DNA of 64,000 nt, taken from NCBI RefSeq assembly GCF_036227405.1, contig NZ_CP109473.1, positions 5,332,001 to 5,396,000 of the forward strand, read 5' to 3'. Origin of the DNA: Streptomyces sp. NBC_01460 (GTDB lineage: Bacteria > Actinomycetota > Actinomycetes > Streptomycetales > Streptomycetaceae). The translations under genes were made by a program, and so were the position numbers. Position 1 is the stretch's first letter. Each line of letters opens with the position of its first letter. Positions 28,432 through 38,921 of this stretch are shown in pieces. Below the pieces are notes generated by a model. The model saw only the letters and a program-made list of their open reading frames with translations, made no database searches and was not told the origin of the DNA.

Positions 28432-28803
28432 GTGCTGCACATGCCGCATCAGCCCCTGCAGGTCGCCGCCGTGCCGTCCCAGCGCGCACCCGCGCGGGAG
28501 GATGAGGCGGGGCCCTGGCACTCGGAGGCGGTGTGCCGCCGGGACGAGGCCGGGCTGTTCTTCGCCCCGTCGAAGGAGCCGACCGCTGCCCGGCTGTCCC
28601 GTGAGGAGTCGGCGAAGCAGGTCTGTGCGAGGTGTCCGGTGATGGTGGAGTGCCGCGAGCACGCGCTGGTCCAGCCCGAGCCCTACGGGGTGTGGGGCGG
28701 CCTCACCGCAGCGGAACGCCGCGTGGTGCTCGCCCGGCGCCGCAGGCGTGACATGGAGCTGAAGGCGGCGGCCCCCACGGGGCGTATAGCCGCGGCGGGC
28801 TGA
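28432..28803 (+). CDS. wblI: WhiB-like iron-sulphur transcription factor
   Basis: Encodes 123 residues. The four conserved cysteines are present (SEAVCRRDEA, then VCARCPVMVEC: C-x2-C-x5-C), followed by the GVWGGLTAAERR turn and a basic C-terminal RRRRRD stretch. Wbl proteins bind a [4Fe-4S] cluster and act with the principal sigma factor. Its place beside glpX matches wblI of Streptomyces coelicolor from memory; the symbol rests on that synteny. AGGAG at 28421-28425 supports GTG 28432 over the ATG at 28441. Confidence 0.88.
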   Translation: MLHMPHQPLQVAAVPSQRAPAREDEAGPWHSEAVCRRDEAGLFFAPSKEPTAARLSREESAKQVCARCPVMVECREHALVQPEPYGVWGGLTAAERRVVLARRRRRDMELKAAAPTGRIAAAG

Positions 28804-28820
28804 AGCGCTCGCGTACTGGG

Positions 28821-28851
28821 TGGGGGGACCGCCCGCCGGGCGGTCCCCCCA
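28821..28851. terminator. bidirectional terminator between the whiB-like and glpX genes
   Basis: Near-perfect stem TGGGGGGACCGCCCG / CGGGCGGTCCCCCCA (28821-28835, 28837-28851) in the 63-bp gap between the two converging genes. Confidence 0.85.
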
Positions 28852-28866
28852 TCCGTGCCGCCGGGG

Positions 28867-29898
28867 CTACTTGGCGCGGTCGAAGTCGATCGCGCTGTAG
28901 GCCCGCAGCTTCGAGAGCCGGTGCGTCGAGTCGATCCTCCGGATCGTGCCCGACTTGGACCGCATCACCAGGGACTCCGTGGTGGCCGTCTCCGCGCGGT
29001 ACCGCACACCGCGCAGGAGTTCGCCGTCGGTGATCCCTGTGGCGACGAAGAACACGTTGTCGCCGCTGACGAGGTCGTCGGTGGACAGCACCCGGTCCAG
29101 GTCGTGACCGGCGTCGAGCGCGCGCTGCCGCTCCGCCTCGTCCTTGGGCCAGAGCTTGCCCTGGATGACACCGCCGAGGCACTTTATGGCGCAGGCCGAG
29201 ATGATGCCCTCGGGGGTTCCGCCGATGCCCATGAGCAGGTCGACGCCGGTTCCCTCGCGGGCGGCCATGATCGACCCGGCGACGTCGCCGTCGGAGATGA
29301 ACTTGATCCGGGCGCCCGTCTCCCGGATCTCCCTGACGACGCTCTCGTGCCGGGGGCGGTCCAGGATGACGACGGTGACGTCCTCGGGGGCCGAGCTCTT
29401 GGCCTTCGCGACGCGCCGGATGTTCACGGACACGGGCGCGTTGATGTCGACGAAGTCGGCCGCCTCCGGGCCGGTGACCAGCTTGTCCATGTAGAAGACG
29501 GCGGACGGGTCGAACATCGCGCCGCGGTCGGCGGCGGCCAGGACGGCGATCGCGTTGGGCATGCCCTTGGCGTTGAGCGTGGTGCCGTCGATCGGGTCGA
29601 CGGCGATGTCGACCTCGGCTCCGGTGCCGTCGCCGACGCGCTCGCCGTTGAACAGCATGGGCGCTTCGTCCTTCTCGCCCTCACCGATGACGACGATGCC
29701 GTTCATCGACACGGTGGAGACGAGCGTGCGCATGGCCTTCACGGCGGCGCCGTCGGCGCCGATCTTGTCGCCGCGGCCGACCCAGCGACCGGCGGCCATG
29801 GCTGCGGCCTCGGTGACCCGGACGAGTTCCATGGCCAGGTTGCGGTCGGGGGCCTCCGGGGAGACCTCGAGCGGGGACGGCAGATGATGCTCGGACAT
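28867..29898 (-). CDS. glpX: class II fructose-1,6-bisphosphatase
   Basis: Encodes 343 residues. It dephosphorylates fructose 1,6-bisphosphate in gluconeogenesis. GlpX signatures are visible: [31 protein letters not shown] and the metal-binding [21 protein letters not shown], followed by [22 protein letters not shown]. Actinobacteria rely on this class II enzyme. ATG 29898 starts it; a consensus TAGAGT -10 element lies about 50 bp upstream. Confidence 0.96.
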   Translation of the reverse strand: MSEHHLPSPLEVSPEAPDRNLAMELVRVTEAAAMAAGRWVGRGDKIGADGAAVKAMRTLVSTVSMNGIVVIGEGEKDEAPMLFNGERVGDGTGAEVDIAVDPIDGTTLNAKGMPNAIAVLAAADRGAMFDPSAVFYMDKLVTGPEAADFVDINAPVSVNIRRVAKAKSSAPEDVTVVILDRPRHESVVREIRETGARIKFISDGDVAGSIMAAREGTGVDLLMGIGGTPEGIISACAIKCLGGVIQGKLWPKDEAERQRALDAGHDLDRVLSTDDLVSGDNVFFVATGITDGELLRGVRYRAETATTESLVMRSKSGTIRRIDSTHRLSKLRAYSAIDFDRAK

Positions 29899-29946
29899 CG
29901 GAGCGCACCTTTCTGTACGACGACGACCGGAAAAGAGGGTGCTGTG

Positions 29947-29975
29947 ACTCTATCGGTAGGTCGATAAAATGAGCA
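29947..29975 (-). promoter_or_regulatory. candidate glpX promoter
   Basis: On the minus strand TAGAGT (29952-29947) matches the TAGAPuT -10 consensus for the principal sigma factor. The -35 at 17 bp (TGCTCA) is weak. A small inverted repeat TATCG/CGATA (29951-29966) overlaps the spacer and could be a regulator site. Confidence 0.45.
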
Positions 29976-30042
29976 GGGCGGGTCACGTATGAGCGGGTGC
30001 CCGCCGGTCGGGCGGCCTGAGGCCCATGCCACCATTGAGTCC

Positions 30043-30567
30043 GTGGCAAGCAAGCGAGGCAAGCAGACCGTCCGGGACATGTTCCTGTCGATGCTCGTGA
30101 TCACCGCGGTGGCGGGCGTCGTCTACCTCTTCATCCCGCACGACGACAAGGCCGACCCGATCAAGGCGGTCGACTACCGGGTCGAGCTCGCGACGGCCCG
30201 TCGTGCCGCGCCGTACCCGGTGGCGGCGCCCACGGGGCTGTCGAAGGAGTGGAAGCCGACCTCCGTCTCGTACGAGGGCCAGGCGGGCTCCGGCTGGCAC
30301 CTCGGCTTCCTCGACCCGGACGGCAACTACGTCGCGGTGGAGCAGTCCACGACCCCCGCCAAGAAGTACGTCCCCGACGTCAGCCAGGACGCCGAGGACA
30401 CCGGACGCACCGAAGAGGTGGCCGGCAAGGAGTGGCAGCGCTGGGAGGGGCCGAAGTACGACGCCCTCGTGCTGCACGCCGAGGGAGTGACCACGGTGGT
30501 CACGGGCTCGGCTCCGAAGGAGCGGCTGGCGGAGATGGCCGCGGCCCTGGAGACGTCCTCCTCCTGA
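30043..30567 (+). CDS. DUF4245 membrane-anchored protein
   Basis: Encodes 174 residues. A single N-terminal membrane segment (MFLSMLVITAVAGVVYLFIP) follows a short basic head (ASKRGKQTVRD), and the rest is an extracytoplasmic domain with WKPTSVSYEGQAGSGWHLGFLDPDGNYVAVEQS, typical of DUF4245. Function unknown; the family is actinobacterial and regularly neighbours glpX. GTG 30043 is chosen as the first codon of the conserved head. It is divergent from glpX with 144 bp between. Confidence 0.83.
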   Translation: MASKRGKQTVRDMFLSMLVITAVAGVVYLFIPHDDKADPIKAVDYRVELATARRAAPYPVAAPTGLSKEWKPTSVSYEGQAGSGWHLGFLDPDGNYVAVEQSTTPAKKYVPDVSQDAEDTGRTEEVAGKEWQRWEGPKYDALVLHAEGVTTVVTGSAPKERLAEMAAALETSSS

Positions 30568-30589
30568 AATCCCCGGCACCCTGTACGCG

Positions 30590-30626
30590 GAGAGGGCCCG
30601 CAGCGCTCGGCGCTGCGGGCCCTCTC
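30590..30626. terminator. bidirectional terminator between the DUF4245 and rutE-like genes
   Basis: Perfect 17-bp stem (30590-30606 with 30610-30626) with a TCG loop, between converging genes. Confidence 0.88.
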
Positions 30627-30643
30627 GACGTACGGGGTGGGGA

Positions 30644-31234
30644 TCAGACGGTCGTGACGACCTCGTCGTAGGACAGGCGCGGCAGGCGCGGGAACCAGGC
30701 GTCCTCGCCGGGCTTGCCGATGTTGACGGCCATGAGCAGCTTGTGGTCGCTGTCCAGGAACTCCTTCTCGATGCCCGCGGCGTCGAAGCCGGTCATCGGG
30801 CCGGCGGCGAGGCCGGCGGCACGGACGCCGATGATGAAGTAGGCGGCCTGCAGGGCGGCGTTCAGCCCGGCGGACTGCTCGCGGACCGGGCGCTCGGAGA
30901 AGAACGCGTCCTTGGCCTGCGGGTAGTGCGGCATGAGCGCGGGGAGTTCCTCGTGGAACTCGTGGTCCGCGACGAGGAGCGCCACCAGCGGTGCGGCCAG
31001 GGTCTTCGGGCGGTTGCCCTCGGCCATGTGCTTGACCAGACGCTCGCGGCCCTCGGGGGTGCGGACCAGGACGACGCGCAGCGGCGACTGGTTGAAGGCC
31101 GTCGGGCCGTACTTGACCAGGTCGTAGATCGCCTGGACCTGCTCGTCGGTCACCGGCTCGTCGGTGAACGTGTTGGCGGTGCGGGCCTCGCGGAAGAGGA
31201 GGTCCTGGGCGGCGGGGTCAAGAACGAGGGACAT
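30644..31234 (-). CDS. rutE: RutE-like malonic semialdehyde reductase, nitroreductase family
   Basis: Encodes 196 residues, the same length as E. coli RutE. Motifs include EARTANTFTDEPVTDEQVQAIYDLVKYGPTAFNQSPLRVVLV (FMN-binding N-terminus of the HadB/RutE group) and AAYFIIGVRAAGLAAGPMTGFD. RutE reduces malonic semialdehyde in pyrimidine catabolism, but no other rut genes are nearby, so a general NAD(P)H:FMN nitroreductase role is equally possible. A good promoter lies 46-76 bp upstream. Confidence 0.85.
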   Translation of the reverse strand: MSLVLDPAAQDLLFREARTANTFTDEPVTDEQVQAIYDLVKYGPTAFNQSPLRVVLVRTPEGRERLVKHMAEGNRPKTLAAPLVALLVADHEFHEELPALMPHYPQAKDAFFSERPVREQSAGLNAALQAAYFIIGVRAAGLAAGPMTGFDAAGIEKEFLDSDHKLLMAVNIGKPGEDAWFPRLPRLSYDEVVTTV

Positions 31235-31280
31235 CTGGGGCGTTACCTTCCGGACGGATGCGGGGGCGAGCTGTGAGTGC

Positions 31281-31310
31281 AGCCTAACCGGGATATAGAT
31301 TAAAGTTCAA
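31281..31310 (-). promoter_or_regulatory. promoter with overlapping dyad for the rutE-like gene
   Basis: On the minus strand TTGAAC (31310-31305) and TAGGCT (31286-31281) form a -35/-10 pair with an 18-bp spacer. The AT-rich dyad ATTTAGTTGAACTTTAAT overlaps the -35 element and looks like a MarR- or HxlR-type operator. Confidence 0.55.
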
Positions 31311-31372
31311 CTAAATCCGGAGCGAAGTGATCCACCCCACAGGTGCACCCGGGGGCGCGCCCCGCCTGCCCC

Positions 31373-31627
31373 TCAGTCCGTGGAGCCGCCGGCTTCCGCA
31401 CTCCCGTCCGGGCGCGCCAGCGCCGCGTCCAGCCGGGCCCGCGCGCCTTCCAGCCAGTGCCGGCACACCTTCGCCAGCTCCTCGCCGCGCTCCCAGAGGG
31501 CCAGCGACTCCTCCAGCGTCGTGCCGCCCGCCTCCAGGCGGCGCACGACCTCGATCAGCTCGTCCCGCGCCTGCTCGTAGCCGAGCGTGCCCGTCGCGGC
31601 AGCCGTCGTCGTCCCGTCGTCCGTCAT
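31373..31627 (-). CDS. xseB: exodeoxyribonuclease VII small subunit
   Basis: Encodes 84 residues. The Exonuc_VII_S domain is clear: LGYEQARDELIEVVRRLEAGGTTLEESLALWERGEELAKVCRHWLEGARARLDAAL. The small subunits coat the large XseA subunit and are needed for degradation of single-stranded DNA. ATG 31627 has GGGTGGA upstream; an in-frame GTG at 31636 is also possible. The gap to xseA carries a 34-bp tandem repeat. Confidence 0.93.
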   Translation of the reverse strand: MTDDGTTTAAATGTLGYEQARDELIEVVRRLEAGGTTLEESLALWERGEELAKVCRHWLEGARARLDAALARPDGSAEAGGSTD

Positions 31628-31640
31628 GCCGTCCACCCTA

Positions 31641-31741
31641 TGCGGGGGCTCCGACAGAACCGGGCCTCACGCCGTGCGGGGGCTCCGGCAGAACCGGGCC
31701 TCACGCCGTTGGGGGGCTCCGGCAGAACCGGCCTCACTCCG
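31641..31741. repeat. 34-bp tandem repeat, three copies, between xseA and xseB
   Basis: Copies at 31641-31674 and 31675-31708 differ at one base; the third (31709-31741) is one base shorter and has small changes. Each copy contains GGGGGCTCCGRCAGAACCGG. The third copy supplies the last codons and stop of xseA, so the array has grown out of the 3' end of that gene. Confidence 0.9.
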
Positions 31742-32945
31742 CGACCCGCACCGTGAACTCGCCCTCCGAGACCCGCGCCCGCAGGTCCTCGCCCGGCGCC
31801 CCGGCGTCCGCGGGCGAGCGCACCACATGGCCGTCCGGCCGCTGCAGCACCGCGTATCCCCGCTCCAGCGTCGCCGCCGGCGACAGCGCCACGACCCGGG
31901 CGCGGGTGTGCGCGAGCTCCGAGTCGGCGCGGTCCAGCAGATGTCCGAGCACCCTGCGGCTCCGCCCCGTCAGCGCGTCGATCTCCGCCTCCCGCTCGTC
32001 CACCATCCGCTGCGGCCGCTCCATGGAGGACCTGCCCAGCGCGTGCGCGAGCCCCCGCTCCTCGCGGTCGATCAGCCCTCGTACGGTGCGCAGCGCCCGG
32101 TCCCGGAGCTGCTGGACACGGTCGAGCTCCTCACCCACGTCCGGCACGACCTTCTTCGCCGCGTCCGTCGGCGTCGACGCCCGTACATCGGCCACCAGGT
32201 CGAGCAGCGGGGAGTCCGGCTCGTGCCCGATGGCGGAGACCACCGGCGTACGGCACGCGGCCACCGCCCGGATCAGCGCCTCGTCGGAGAACGGCAGCAG
32301 GTCCTCCACGCTGCCGCCGCCCCGGGCGACGACGATCACGTCGACCTCGGGCAGCCCGTCCAGCTCCTGGACCGCCTGGACCACCTGGTTCACGGCGTGC
32401 ACACCCTGCACCGCCGTGTTGCGCACCTCGAAGCGCACCGCGGGCCACCGCCGCCTGGCGTTCTCCAGCACATCGCGCTCCGCCGCCGACGCCCGCCCGG
32501 AGACCAGACCGATCAGCTGCGGCAGGAACGGCAGCGGCTTCTTCCGGTCCAGGGCGAAGAGCCCTTCGGCGGCCAGCGACTTCTTCAGCTGCTCCAGCCG
32601 CACCAGGAGCTCCCCGATGCCGACCGGCCGTATCTCCGTGGCGCGCAGGGACAGCTGGCCACGGGGGGCGTACCACTCGGGCTTGGCGAGGACGACGACC
32701 CGCGCGCCCTCGGTCACCACATCGGCGATCCGGTCGAAGACCTGCCGGAAGCAGGTCACGCTCACGGAGATGTCGTGCGACGGGTCGCGCAGCGTCAGGA
32801 ACACCACCCCGGCACCCGGCCGGCGCGACAGCTGGGTGATCTGCCCCTCCACCCAGACCGCGCCGAGCCGGTCGATCCAGCCGCCGATCAGCCGTGACAC
32901 GTCGCCGACGGGCAGCGGGGCTTCCGGGGACGTAGTGAGAGCCAT
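31734..32945 (-). CDS. xseA: exodeoxyribonuclease VII large subunit
   Basis: Encodes 403 residues. An N-terminal OB-fold ([32 protein letters not shown]) is followed by the catalytic domain with [45 protein letters not shown] and [30 protein letters not shown], then a coiled-coil region and a C-terminal beta segment ([19 protein letters not shown]). It works with XseB to trim single-stranded DNA in repair. ATG 32945 is chosen; the frame upstream is open but lacks family sequence. Confidence 0.96.
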   Translation of the reverse strand: MALTTSPEAPLPVGDVSRLIGGWIDRLGAVWVEGQITQLSRRPGAGVVFLTLRDPSHDISVSVTCFRQVFDRIADVVTEGARVVVLAKPEWYAPRGQLSLRATEIRPVGIGELLVRLEQLKKSLAAEGLFALDRKKPLPFLPQLIGLVSGRASAAERDVLENARRRWPAVRFEVRNTAVQGVHAVNQVVQAVQELDGLPEVDVIVVARGGGSVEDLLPFSDEALIRAVAACRTPVVSAIGHEPDSPLLDLVADVRASTPTDAAKKVVPDVGEELDRVQQLRDRALRTVRGLIDREERGLAHALGRSSMERPQRMVDEREAEIDALTGRSRRVLGHLLDRADSELAHTRARVVALSPAATLERGYAVLQRPDGHVVRSPADAGAPGEDLRARVSEGEFTVRVAE

Positions 32946-32975
32946 ACGGGCGAGCGTATCGGCCGGAGCCGACAA

Positions 32976-34319
32976 TCAGGCGGCCCGCCGCCCCCACTGC
33001 ACCGCCAGCACCACCAGCCCGATCCCCAGCCAGCAGACCCCCACCAGCTGGGCGCTCGTCGTCGCCTCCAGGATCACCGCGACCAGGACCGCCGCGCCCA
33101 CCACCGGCATCAGCACATGGCGCCACCAGCTCGGCGGCCCCTCCATCCGGCGGACGGCGAACCACCCCACCACCGACGCGTGGAGCAGCACGAACGCCGT
33201 GAGCGCGCCCACGTTGACCACCGACACCAGATGGTCCAGCCCGTCGTCGCGCCGGGCCGCCCACACCGCCGCCACCAGCGTCACCACCGCGGCCCCCGTG
33301 AGAGCGACCCGGGGCACCCCGGACCTCCCGTCGACCCGGGACAGGAACGAGGGCAGCCGGCCGTCACGCGCCATGGCGAACACCAGCCGACCGGCCGCCG
33401 CCTGCCCGGCCAGCGCCGCGAAGGCCGCGCCGATCGCCTTGCTGACGGCCACCAGGTCGTGCAGCCACGTCCCGACCGAGGCGTCCACCGCGTCGTAGAA
33501 GGCGGACCCCTGCTTCACCGGATCCGCCGCCAGCTCGGCCGAGCTCACCGGTTCCAGCAGTGCGGCCAGATAGGACTGGGCCACGAACAGCACTCCCGCG
33601 AGCACCAGGCAGAACAGCACGGCCCGGGCCACCTTCGCCGACCCGCCGGTCACCTCCTCGGCGAACGAGGCGATCGCGTCGAAGCCCAGATAGGACAGCA
33701 CCGCGACGGACACCGCTCCCAGCACCGCCGTCACGGAGAACCCGGTGTCCCCGGTGAGCGGTGTCAGCCAGCCGCGCTCCGCCCCGTCCCTGGCCAGCAC
33801 CACCACCGCCGAGACCACGAACACGAGCAGCACCACGATCTCCATGGCGAGGACCGCGAAACCCACCCGGGCCGCCGCCCGCACGCCCCAGAGGTTGAGC
33901 GCCGTCGTCACCACGACCGCGATCGCCGTCCACACCCACCGTGACACCTCCGGGACCAGCGCGTTCATCGCGATCCCGGAGAAGAGGTAGGCGACCGCCG
34001 GGATCAGCAGGTAGTCGAGCATCGCCATCCAGCCGGCGATGAACCCGGGACCTTCCCCGAGCCCCTTGCGGGCGTACGCGAAGACCGATCCGGCGAGCGG
34101 TGCGACACGCACCATCTGGGCATAGCTGAACGCGGTGAAGGCCATCACCACGGTCGCCACGAGATACACCAGCGCCACGGCCCCGTCGGACCTGGCGTCC
34201 AGCGTGCCGAACACACCGACCGGGGCCATGGGCGCGATGAACAGCAGCCCGTAGACCACCAGGTCCCGGAACCCGAGTGTGCGCCGCAGCTTTCCCTCTT
34301 CGGTGGTGCTGCCCGACAT
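32976..34319 (-). CDS. APC family amino acid/polyamine permease
   Basis: Encodes 447 residues with about twelve membrane helices. The N-terminal FRDLVVYGLLFIAPMAPVGVFGTLDARSDGAVALVYLVATVVMAFTAFSYAQM and FSYAQMVRVAPLAGSVFAYARKGLG match the APC superfamily consensus. DAIASFAEEVTGGSAKVARAV is the conserved cytoplasmic loop after helix 6. The subgroup resembles PuuP-like permeases, but the substrate is not determinable from sequence. It ends 30 bp upstream of xseA on the same strand and may be co-transcribed. Confidence 0.88.
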   Translation of the reverse strand: MSGSTTEEGKLRRTLGFRDLVVYGLLFIAPMAPVGVFGTLDARSDGAVALVYLVATVVMAFTAFSYAQMVRVAPLAGSVFAYARKGLGEGPGFIAGWMAMLDYLLIPAVAYLFSGIAMNALVPEVSRWVWTAIAVVVTTALNLWGVRAAARVGFAVLAMEIVVLLVFVVSAVVVLARDGAERGWLTPLTGDTGFSVTAVLGAVSVAVLSYLGFDAIASFAEEVTGGSAKVARAVLFCLVLAGVLFVAQSYLAALLEPVSSAELAADPVKQGSAFYDAVDASVGTWLHDLVAVSKAIGAAFAALAGQAAAGRLVFAMARDGRLPSFLSRVDGRSGVPRVALTGAAVVTLVAAVWAARRDDGLDHLVSVVNVGALTAFVLLHASVVGWFAVRRMEGPPSWWRHVLMPVVGAAVLVAVILEATTSAQLVGVCWLGIGLVVLAVQWGRRAA

Positions 34320-34426
34320 GAACCCTCCGTCGCTGGATTGCCTACGCGGTCGCTGGATCGCGTCCGCATCAGTCTCCCGACCCCGCTGAACCGGCGCCTG
34401 TTCGGTACGGCCTTACGATGGGACGC

Positions 34427-35407
34427 ATGACTGCAACGCCTGCCCGCCGTGTCCTGCTCGCCGCACCCCGTGGCTACTGCGCGGGCGTGGACCGCGCCGT
34501 GATCGCCGTCGAGAAAGCCCTGGAGCAGTACGGCGCCCCGATCTACGTCCGTCACGAGATCGTGCACAACAAGTACGTCGTGCAAACGCTCGAGAAGAAG
34601 GGCGCGATCTTCGTCGACGTGACCGCGGAGGTGCCCGAGGGCTCCATCGTGATGTTCTCCGCGCACGGCGTCGCCCCGACCGTCCACGCGGAGGCCGCCG
34701 AGCGCAAGCTCGCCACCATCGACGCGACCTGCCCGCTGGTCACGAAGGTCCACAAGGAAGCCGTCCGCTACGCCAAGGAGGACTACGACATCCTCCTGAT
34801 CGGCCACGAGGGCCACGAGGAAGTCATCGGCACGAGCGGTGAGGCCCCCGACCACATCACGCTGGTCGACGGCCCCGAGGACGTCGCGAACGTCGAGGTC
34901 CGCGACGAGTCCAAGGTGGTCTGGCTCTCCCAGACCACGCTCTCCGTCGACGAGACGATGGAGACGGTCGGCGCGCTGAAGAACAAGTTCCCGAACCTCC
35001 TCTCCCCGCCGAGCGACGACATCTGCTACGCCACGCAGAACCGTCAGATCGCGGTGAAGAAGCTGGCCGAGGACGCCGAGCTGGTCATCGTCGTCGGCTC
35101 GAAGAACTCCTCGAACTCGATCCGCATGGTCGAGGTCGCCCTCGACGCCGGTGCGCCCGCCGCCCACCTGGTGGACTTCGCCGCCGAGATCGACGAGGCC
35201 TGGCTGGAAGGCGTCACCACGGTCGGCCTCACCTCGGGCGCCTCCGTCCCCGACGTCCTGGTCGACGGCGTACTGGAATGGCTGGGCGAGCGGGGCTACG
35301 CCGACGTGGAGACGGTGAAGACCGCGGACGAGTCGATCACCTTCTCGCTGCCCAAGGAGCTCCGGCGCGACCTGCGCGCCGAGGCCGCCGCGCTCTCCGC
35401 CGAGTAG
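34427..35407 (+). CDS. ispH: 4-hydroxy-3-methylbut-2-enyl diphosphate reductase
   Basis: Encodes 326 residues. It is the last enzyme of the MEP isoprenoid pathway, making IPP and DMAPP with a [4Fe-4S] cluster. The three cluster cysteines are in APRGYCAGV (Cys18), [12 protein letters not shown] (about 102) and [11 protein letters not shown] (about 200). HEIVHN and [11 protein letters not shown] hold substrate-binding His and Glu. ATG 34427 gives the usual N-terminus; an in-frame ATG lies at 34418. Its products feed the cis-prenyltransferase encoded at 5148, among others. Confidence 0.97.
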   Translation: MTATPARRVLLAAPRGYCAGVDRAVIAVEKALEQYGAPIYVRHEIVHNKYVVQTLEKKGAIFVDVTAEVPEGSIVMFSAHGVAPTVHAEAAERKLATIDATCPLVTKVHKEAVRYAKEDYDILLIGHEGHEEVIGTSGEAPDHITLVDGPEDVANVEVRDESKVVWLSQTTLSVDETMETVGALKNKFPNLLSPPSDDICYATQNRQIAVKKLAEDAELVIVVGSKNSSNSIRMVEVALDAGAPAAHLVDFAAEIDEAWLEGVTTVGLTSGASVPDVLVDGVLEWLGERGYADVETVKTADESITFSLPKELRRDLRAEAAALSAE

Positions 35408-35551
35408 CGGGAGCGGAGCGTGCGGGCGCCCGGGGAGTCACCCGCCCGGGCGCCGGCGTGCTGAACCGGGTGGGCCGGGTGCCCCGGGCGCGCCCTGCGG
35501 GATCGCCGTTCCGTGGAGTGATCCGTGCCACCTGCCCGTACCGTGGACCGT

Positions 35552-36289
35552 ATGGAGATCTTCGGTGTGGACATCGGCGGTTCAGGGATCAAGGGTGCGC
35601 CCGTGGACCTGGACCGCGGAGAGCTGGCGCAGGAGCGCCACAAGGTACTGACACCCCACCCGGCCACGCCCGAGAGCGTCGCCGACGGTGTGGCCGAGGT
35701 CGTGGGCCATTTCGACTGGCAGGGGCCGGTCGGCATCACGTTCCCCGGAGTCGTCACCGGCGGCATCACCAGGACCGCGGCCAACGTGGACAAGGGCTGG
35801 ATCGACACGGACGCCCGGACGCTGCTCAGCGAACGCATCGGGCAGCCCGTCACGATCCTCAACGACGCCGACGCGGCCGGGATCGCCGAGATGACCTTCG
35901 GCGCGGGGCGTGACCGCAAGGGCACGGTGATCATGCTGACCCTCGGCACGGGCATCGGCAGCGCGCTCTTCACGGACGGGCATCTGGTCCCCAACACCGA
36001 GCTCGGCCACCTGGAGCTGCACGGCCACGACGCGGAGAAGCGTGCCTCGACCAAGGCCAAGGAGGACGAGGACCTCAGCTGGCACCACTGGGCGCACCGG
36101 GTGCAGAAGTACCTGGTCCACGTGGAGATGCTGTTCTCGCCCGAGCTCTTCATCATCGGCGGCGGCGTCAGCCGCAAGGCGGACAAGTTCCTGCCGCTGA
36201 TCGAGCACGTACGGGCCCAGATCGTCCCGGCCGAGCTGCAGAACAACGCCGGGATCGTCGGCGCCGCGATGGCGGCCGCGGGCAAGTAG
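35552..36289 (+). CDS. ppgK: polyphosphate glucokinase
   Basis: Encodes 245 residues. ROK-family kinase: phosphate-binding [26 protein letters not shown] with the catalytic Asp, [17 protein letters not shown], and the polyphosphate-glucokinase wording [11 protein letters not shown]. It phosphorylates glucose using polyphosphate or ATP, the main glucose-activating enzyme type in actinobacteria besides GlkA. Its stop codon is two bases from the stop of the convergent gene at 36292. Confidence 0.95.
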   Translation: MEIFGVDIGGSGIKGAPVDLDRGELAQERHKVLTPHPATPESVADGVAEVVGHFDWQGPVGITFPGVVTGGITRTAANVDKGWIDTDARTLLSERIGQPVTILNDADAAGIAEMTFGAGRDRKGTVIMLTLGTGIGSALFTDGHLVPNTELGHLELHGHDAEKRASTKAKEDEDLSWHHWAHRVQKYLVHVEMLFSPELFIIGGGVSRKADKFLPLIEHVRAQIVPAELQNNAGIVGAAMAAAGK

Positions 36290-36291
36290 CC

Positions 36292-36915
36292 CTACGGGCG
36301 GGGGTGGCGGGCGGCGGTCCTCAGCAGGTGCCGCTGCCGCTCCCGCATCTGCCGGATCTTCCGCACGGTGGCGATGAGCCCCGCCACGAGGGTGCCCCCG
36401 TACAGCCAGCCGGCGTGGACGGCGAGCGCGGTCACGACGGCCATCGTCTGACCGCCGAACCCGCCGGTGCCCCCGGCGACCGGGATCACGCCGACCGCGA
36501 AGGCGATGGGCACGATGATCGGGGCGGTCACCAGGTCGGCGGGCCGCACCCAGAGCGCCGTCAGCGCGCTGACCGGCAGGAACAGCAGGCCGTACACGAG
36601 CTCGGAACTCCCGAGGAGCACCCGGTCCGCACAGGCCAGCAGGAACATGGTCAGCGCCGCGAACAGTCCCGCACCGATGCCGGTGAGCCGGGGGTTGGGG
36701 AATCTGCGCAGCGCCAGGACCACGGGCGGAACACCGCGGCGGGGCCGGGAGCCCGGTCCCGCCCCCGGACCGGCGCCCGTCGCCGGCGCCGGGGCGACCG
36801 CCACCGACACCGGATACGCGGACGCGGCCGTCACCTCGCCGAGGCCGCCGGGCGGGGCGGGCTGGACCTGAGGGGTCTGCCTGCGCTGCGGGGTACGTGT
36901 CCTGTGCTGCTCCAC
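36292..36915 (-). CDS. DUF6542-like integral membrane protein
   Basis: Encodes 207 residues. A Pro/Ala-rich, disordered N-terminus (about 65 residues, including a GAGPGAGPG low-complexity run) leads into four hydrophobic helices (LTGIGAGLFAALTMFLLACADRVLLG; LVYGLLFLPVSALTALWV; APIIVPIAFAVGVIPVAGG; MAVVTALAVHAGWLYGGTLVAGLIATV) and a basic C-terminus. The layout fits DUF6542 proteins seen next to ychF in Streptomyces. Function unknown. Confidence 0.72.
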   Translation of the reverse strand: MEQHRTRTPQRRQTPQVQPAPPGGLGEVTAASAYPVSVAVAPAPATGAGPGAGPGSRPRRGVPPVVLALRRFPNPRLTGIGAGLFAALTMFLLACADRVLLGSSELVYGLLFLPVSALTALWVRPADLVTAPIIVPIAFAVGVIPVAGGTGGFGGQTMAVVTALAVHAGWLYGGTLVAGLIATVRKIRQMRERQRHLLRTAARHPRP

Positions 36916-37144
36916 CCCGACAACCTAGGTCGCCGGGTGCACTCTTTCGGGCGTTGGACACGCGCTTTGGCCTACCTTGGCGTTGCGTTCGATCCCACAC
37001 GGCCGAAACAGCACCGTTCGGCCCCGGGGCCGGTTCCGTCCCCGCACCCGTGACCGGCCGCCCGGCCCCGCCCGTAAACTGGAGAATCGGTCCACTCCCG
37101 GCCCGCCCGGACAGCCCCTCTCCTCACTCCAGGAAGTCGCCAAA

Positions 37145-38233
<1,089 letters not shown>

Positions 38234-38280
38234 CGGATCGGTTACTGCAAGCCAGCTATTTGTCAAGAATGCTGGTCAGA

Positions 38281-38308
38281 GGGGTCGGACTTGGGTGAGT
38301 CCGGCCCC
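38281..38308 (+). terminator. hairpin after ychF
   Basis: Eleven-pair stem GGGGTCGGACT / AGTCCGGCCCC (one G-T wobble) with a six-base loop, about 50 bp after the ychF stop. It also marks the border with the accessory segment. Confidence 0.7.
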
Positions 38309-38339
38309 TACCGCATTTCCATGCCGACTTGGTGCTGAC

Positions 38340-38921
38340 TCAGCCGCGGCGGGGTGGAGCGAGCTTCTCCAGGTCGAGGTTGATCTCGAAGGGCACCGGA
38401 CGGTTGAGCGAGCCCCTGAAGATGCCAACGGGTACATAGGTGGCGGTCGGCTCGTCAAGTTCGTAGACGTGGACGATGGGTGCTCCGTCCTCGTCCTCGA
38501 TGCGCCAGTAGTGCGGGATGCCGGCCTCTGCGTATTTGTGGAGCTTTACCGTGCGGTCCCGGTGTGCGGACTCGGGGGAGACCACCTCGACGGCGAGTCG
38601 TACTTCATCCGGTGCGAACCAGGTGCGGTCACCGTCGAAGTCGGCCGTCGTCACCAGCAGATCCGGCTCGGGCCGATTGCGTTGATCGAGTTTGATGGTC
38701 ATCTCCCGTCCGACCCTTACGTCGGCCGGCGCCTGCTCCATGAGAGCCACGGTGAGCATCGTGACGAGATGGCCGTGCCACCACCGCTGCGGGGACATCA
38801 TGAATACGAGGGCTCCGTCGATCAGCTCGGTGTGGCGCGGTGCTTCCGGGAGGCGGTCCAGGTCCTCCGCGAACCAGCCTTCCGCGCGGGGCGGGCGCAT
38901 CCAGTCGGGCAGTGCGGTCAT
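38340..38921 (-). CDS. Uma2 family (DUF820) putative endonuclease
   Basis: Encodes 193 residues. The PD-(D/E)xK-like Uma2 fold is recognisable: ELIDGALVFMMSPQRWWHGHLVTMLTVAL, REMTIKLDQRNRPEPDLLVTTADF (catalytic Asp in EPDLLV), EVRLAVEVVSPESAHRDRTVKLHKYAEAGIPHYWRIE (Glu-x-Val-Ser-Pro motif). Uma2 genes are numerous in cyanobacteria and Streptomyces, often near mobile or toxin-antitoxin genes; their biological role is not established. It appears intact. Confidence 0.86.
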   Translation of the reverse strand: MTALPDWMRPPRAEGWFAEDLDRLPEAPRHTELIDGALVFMMSPQRWWHGHLVTMLTVALMEQAPADVRVGREMTIKLDQRNRPEPDLLVTTADFDGDRTWFAPDEVRLAVEVVSPESAHRDRTVKLHKYAEAGIPHYWRIEDEDGAPIVHVYELDEPTATYVPVGIFRGSLNRPVPFEINLDLEKLAPPRRG

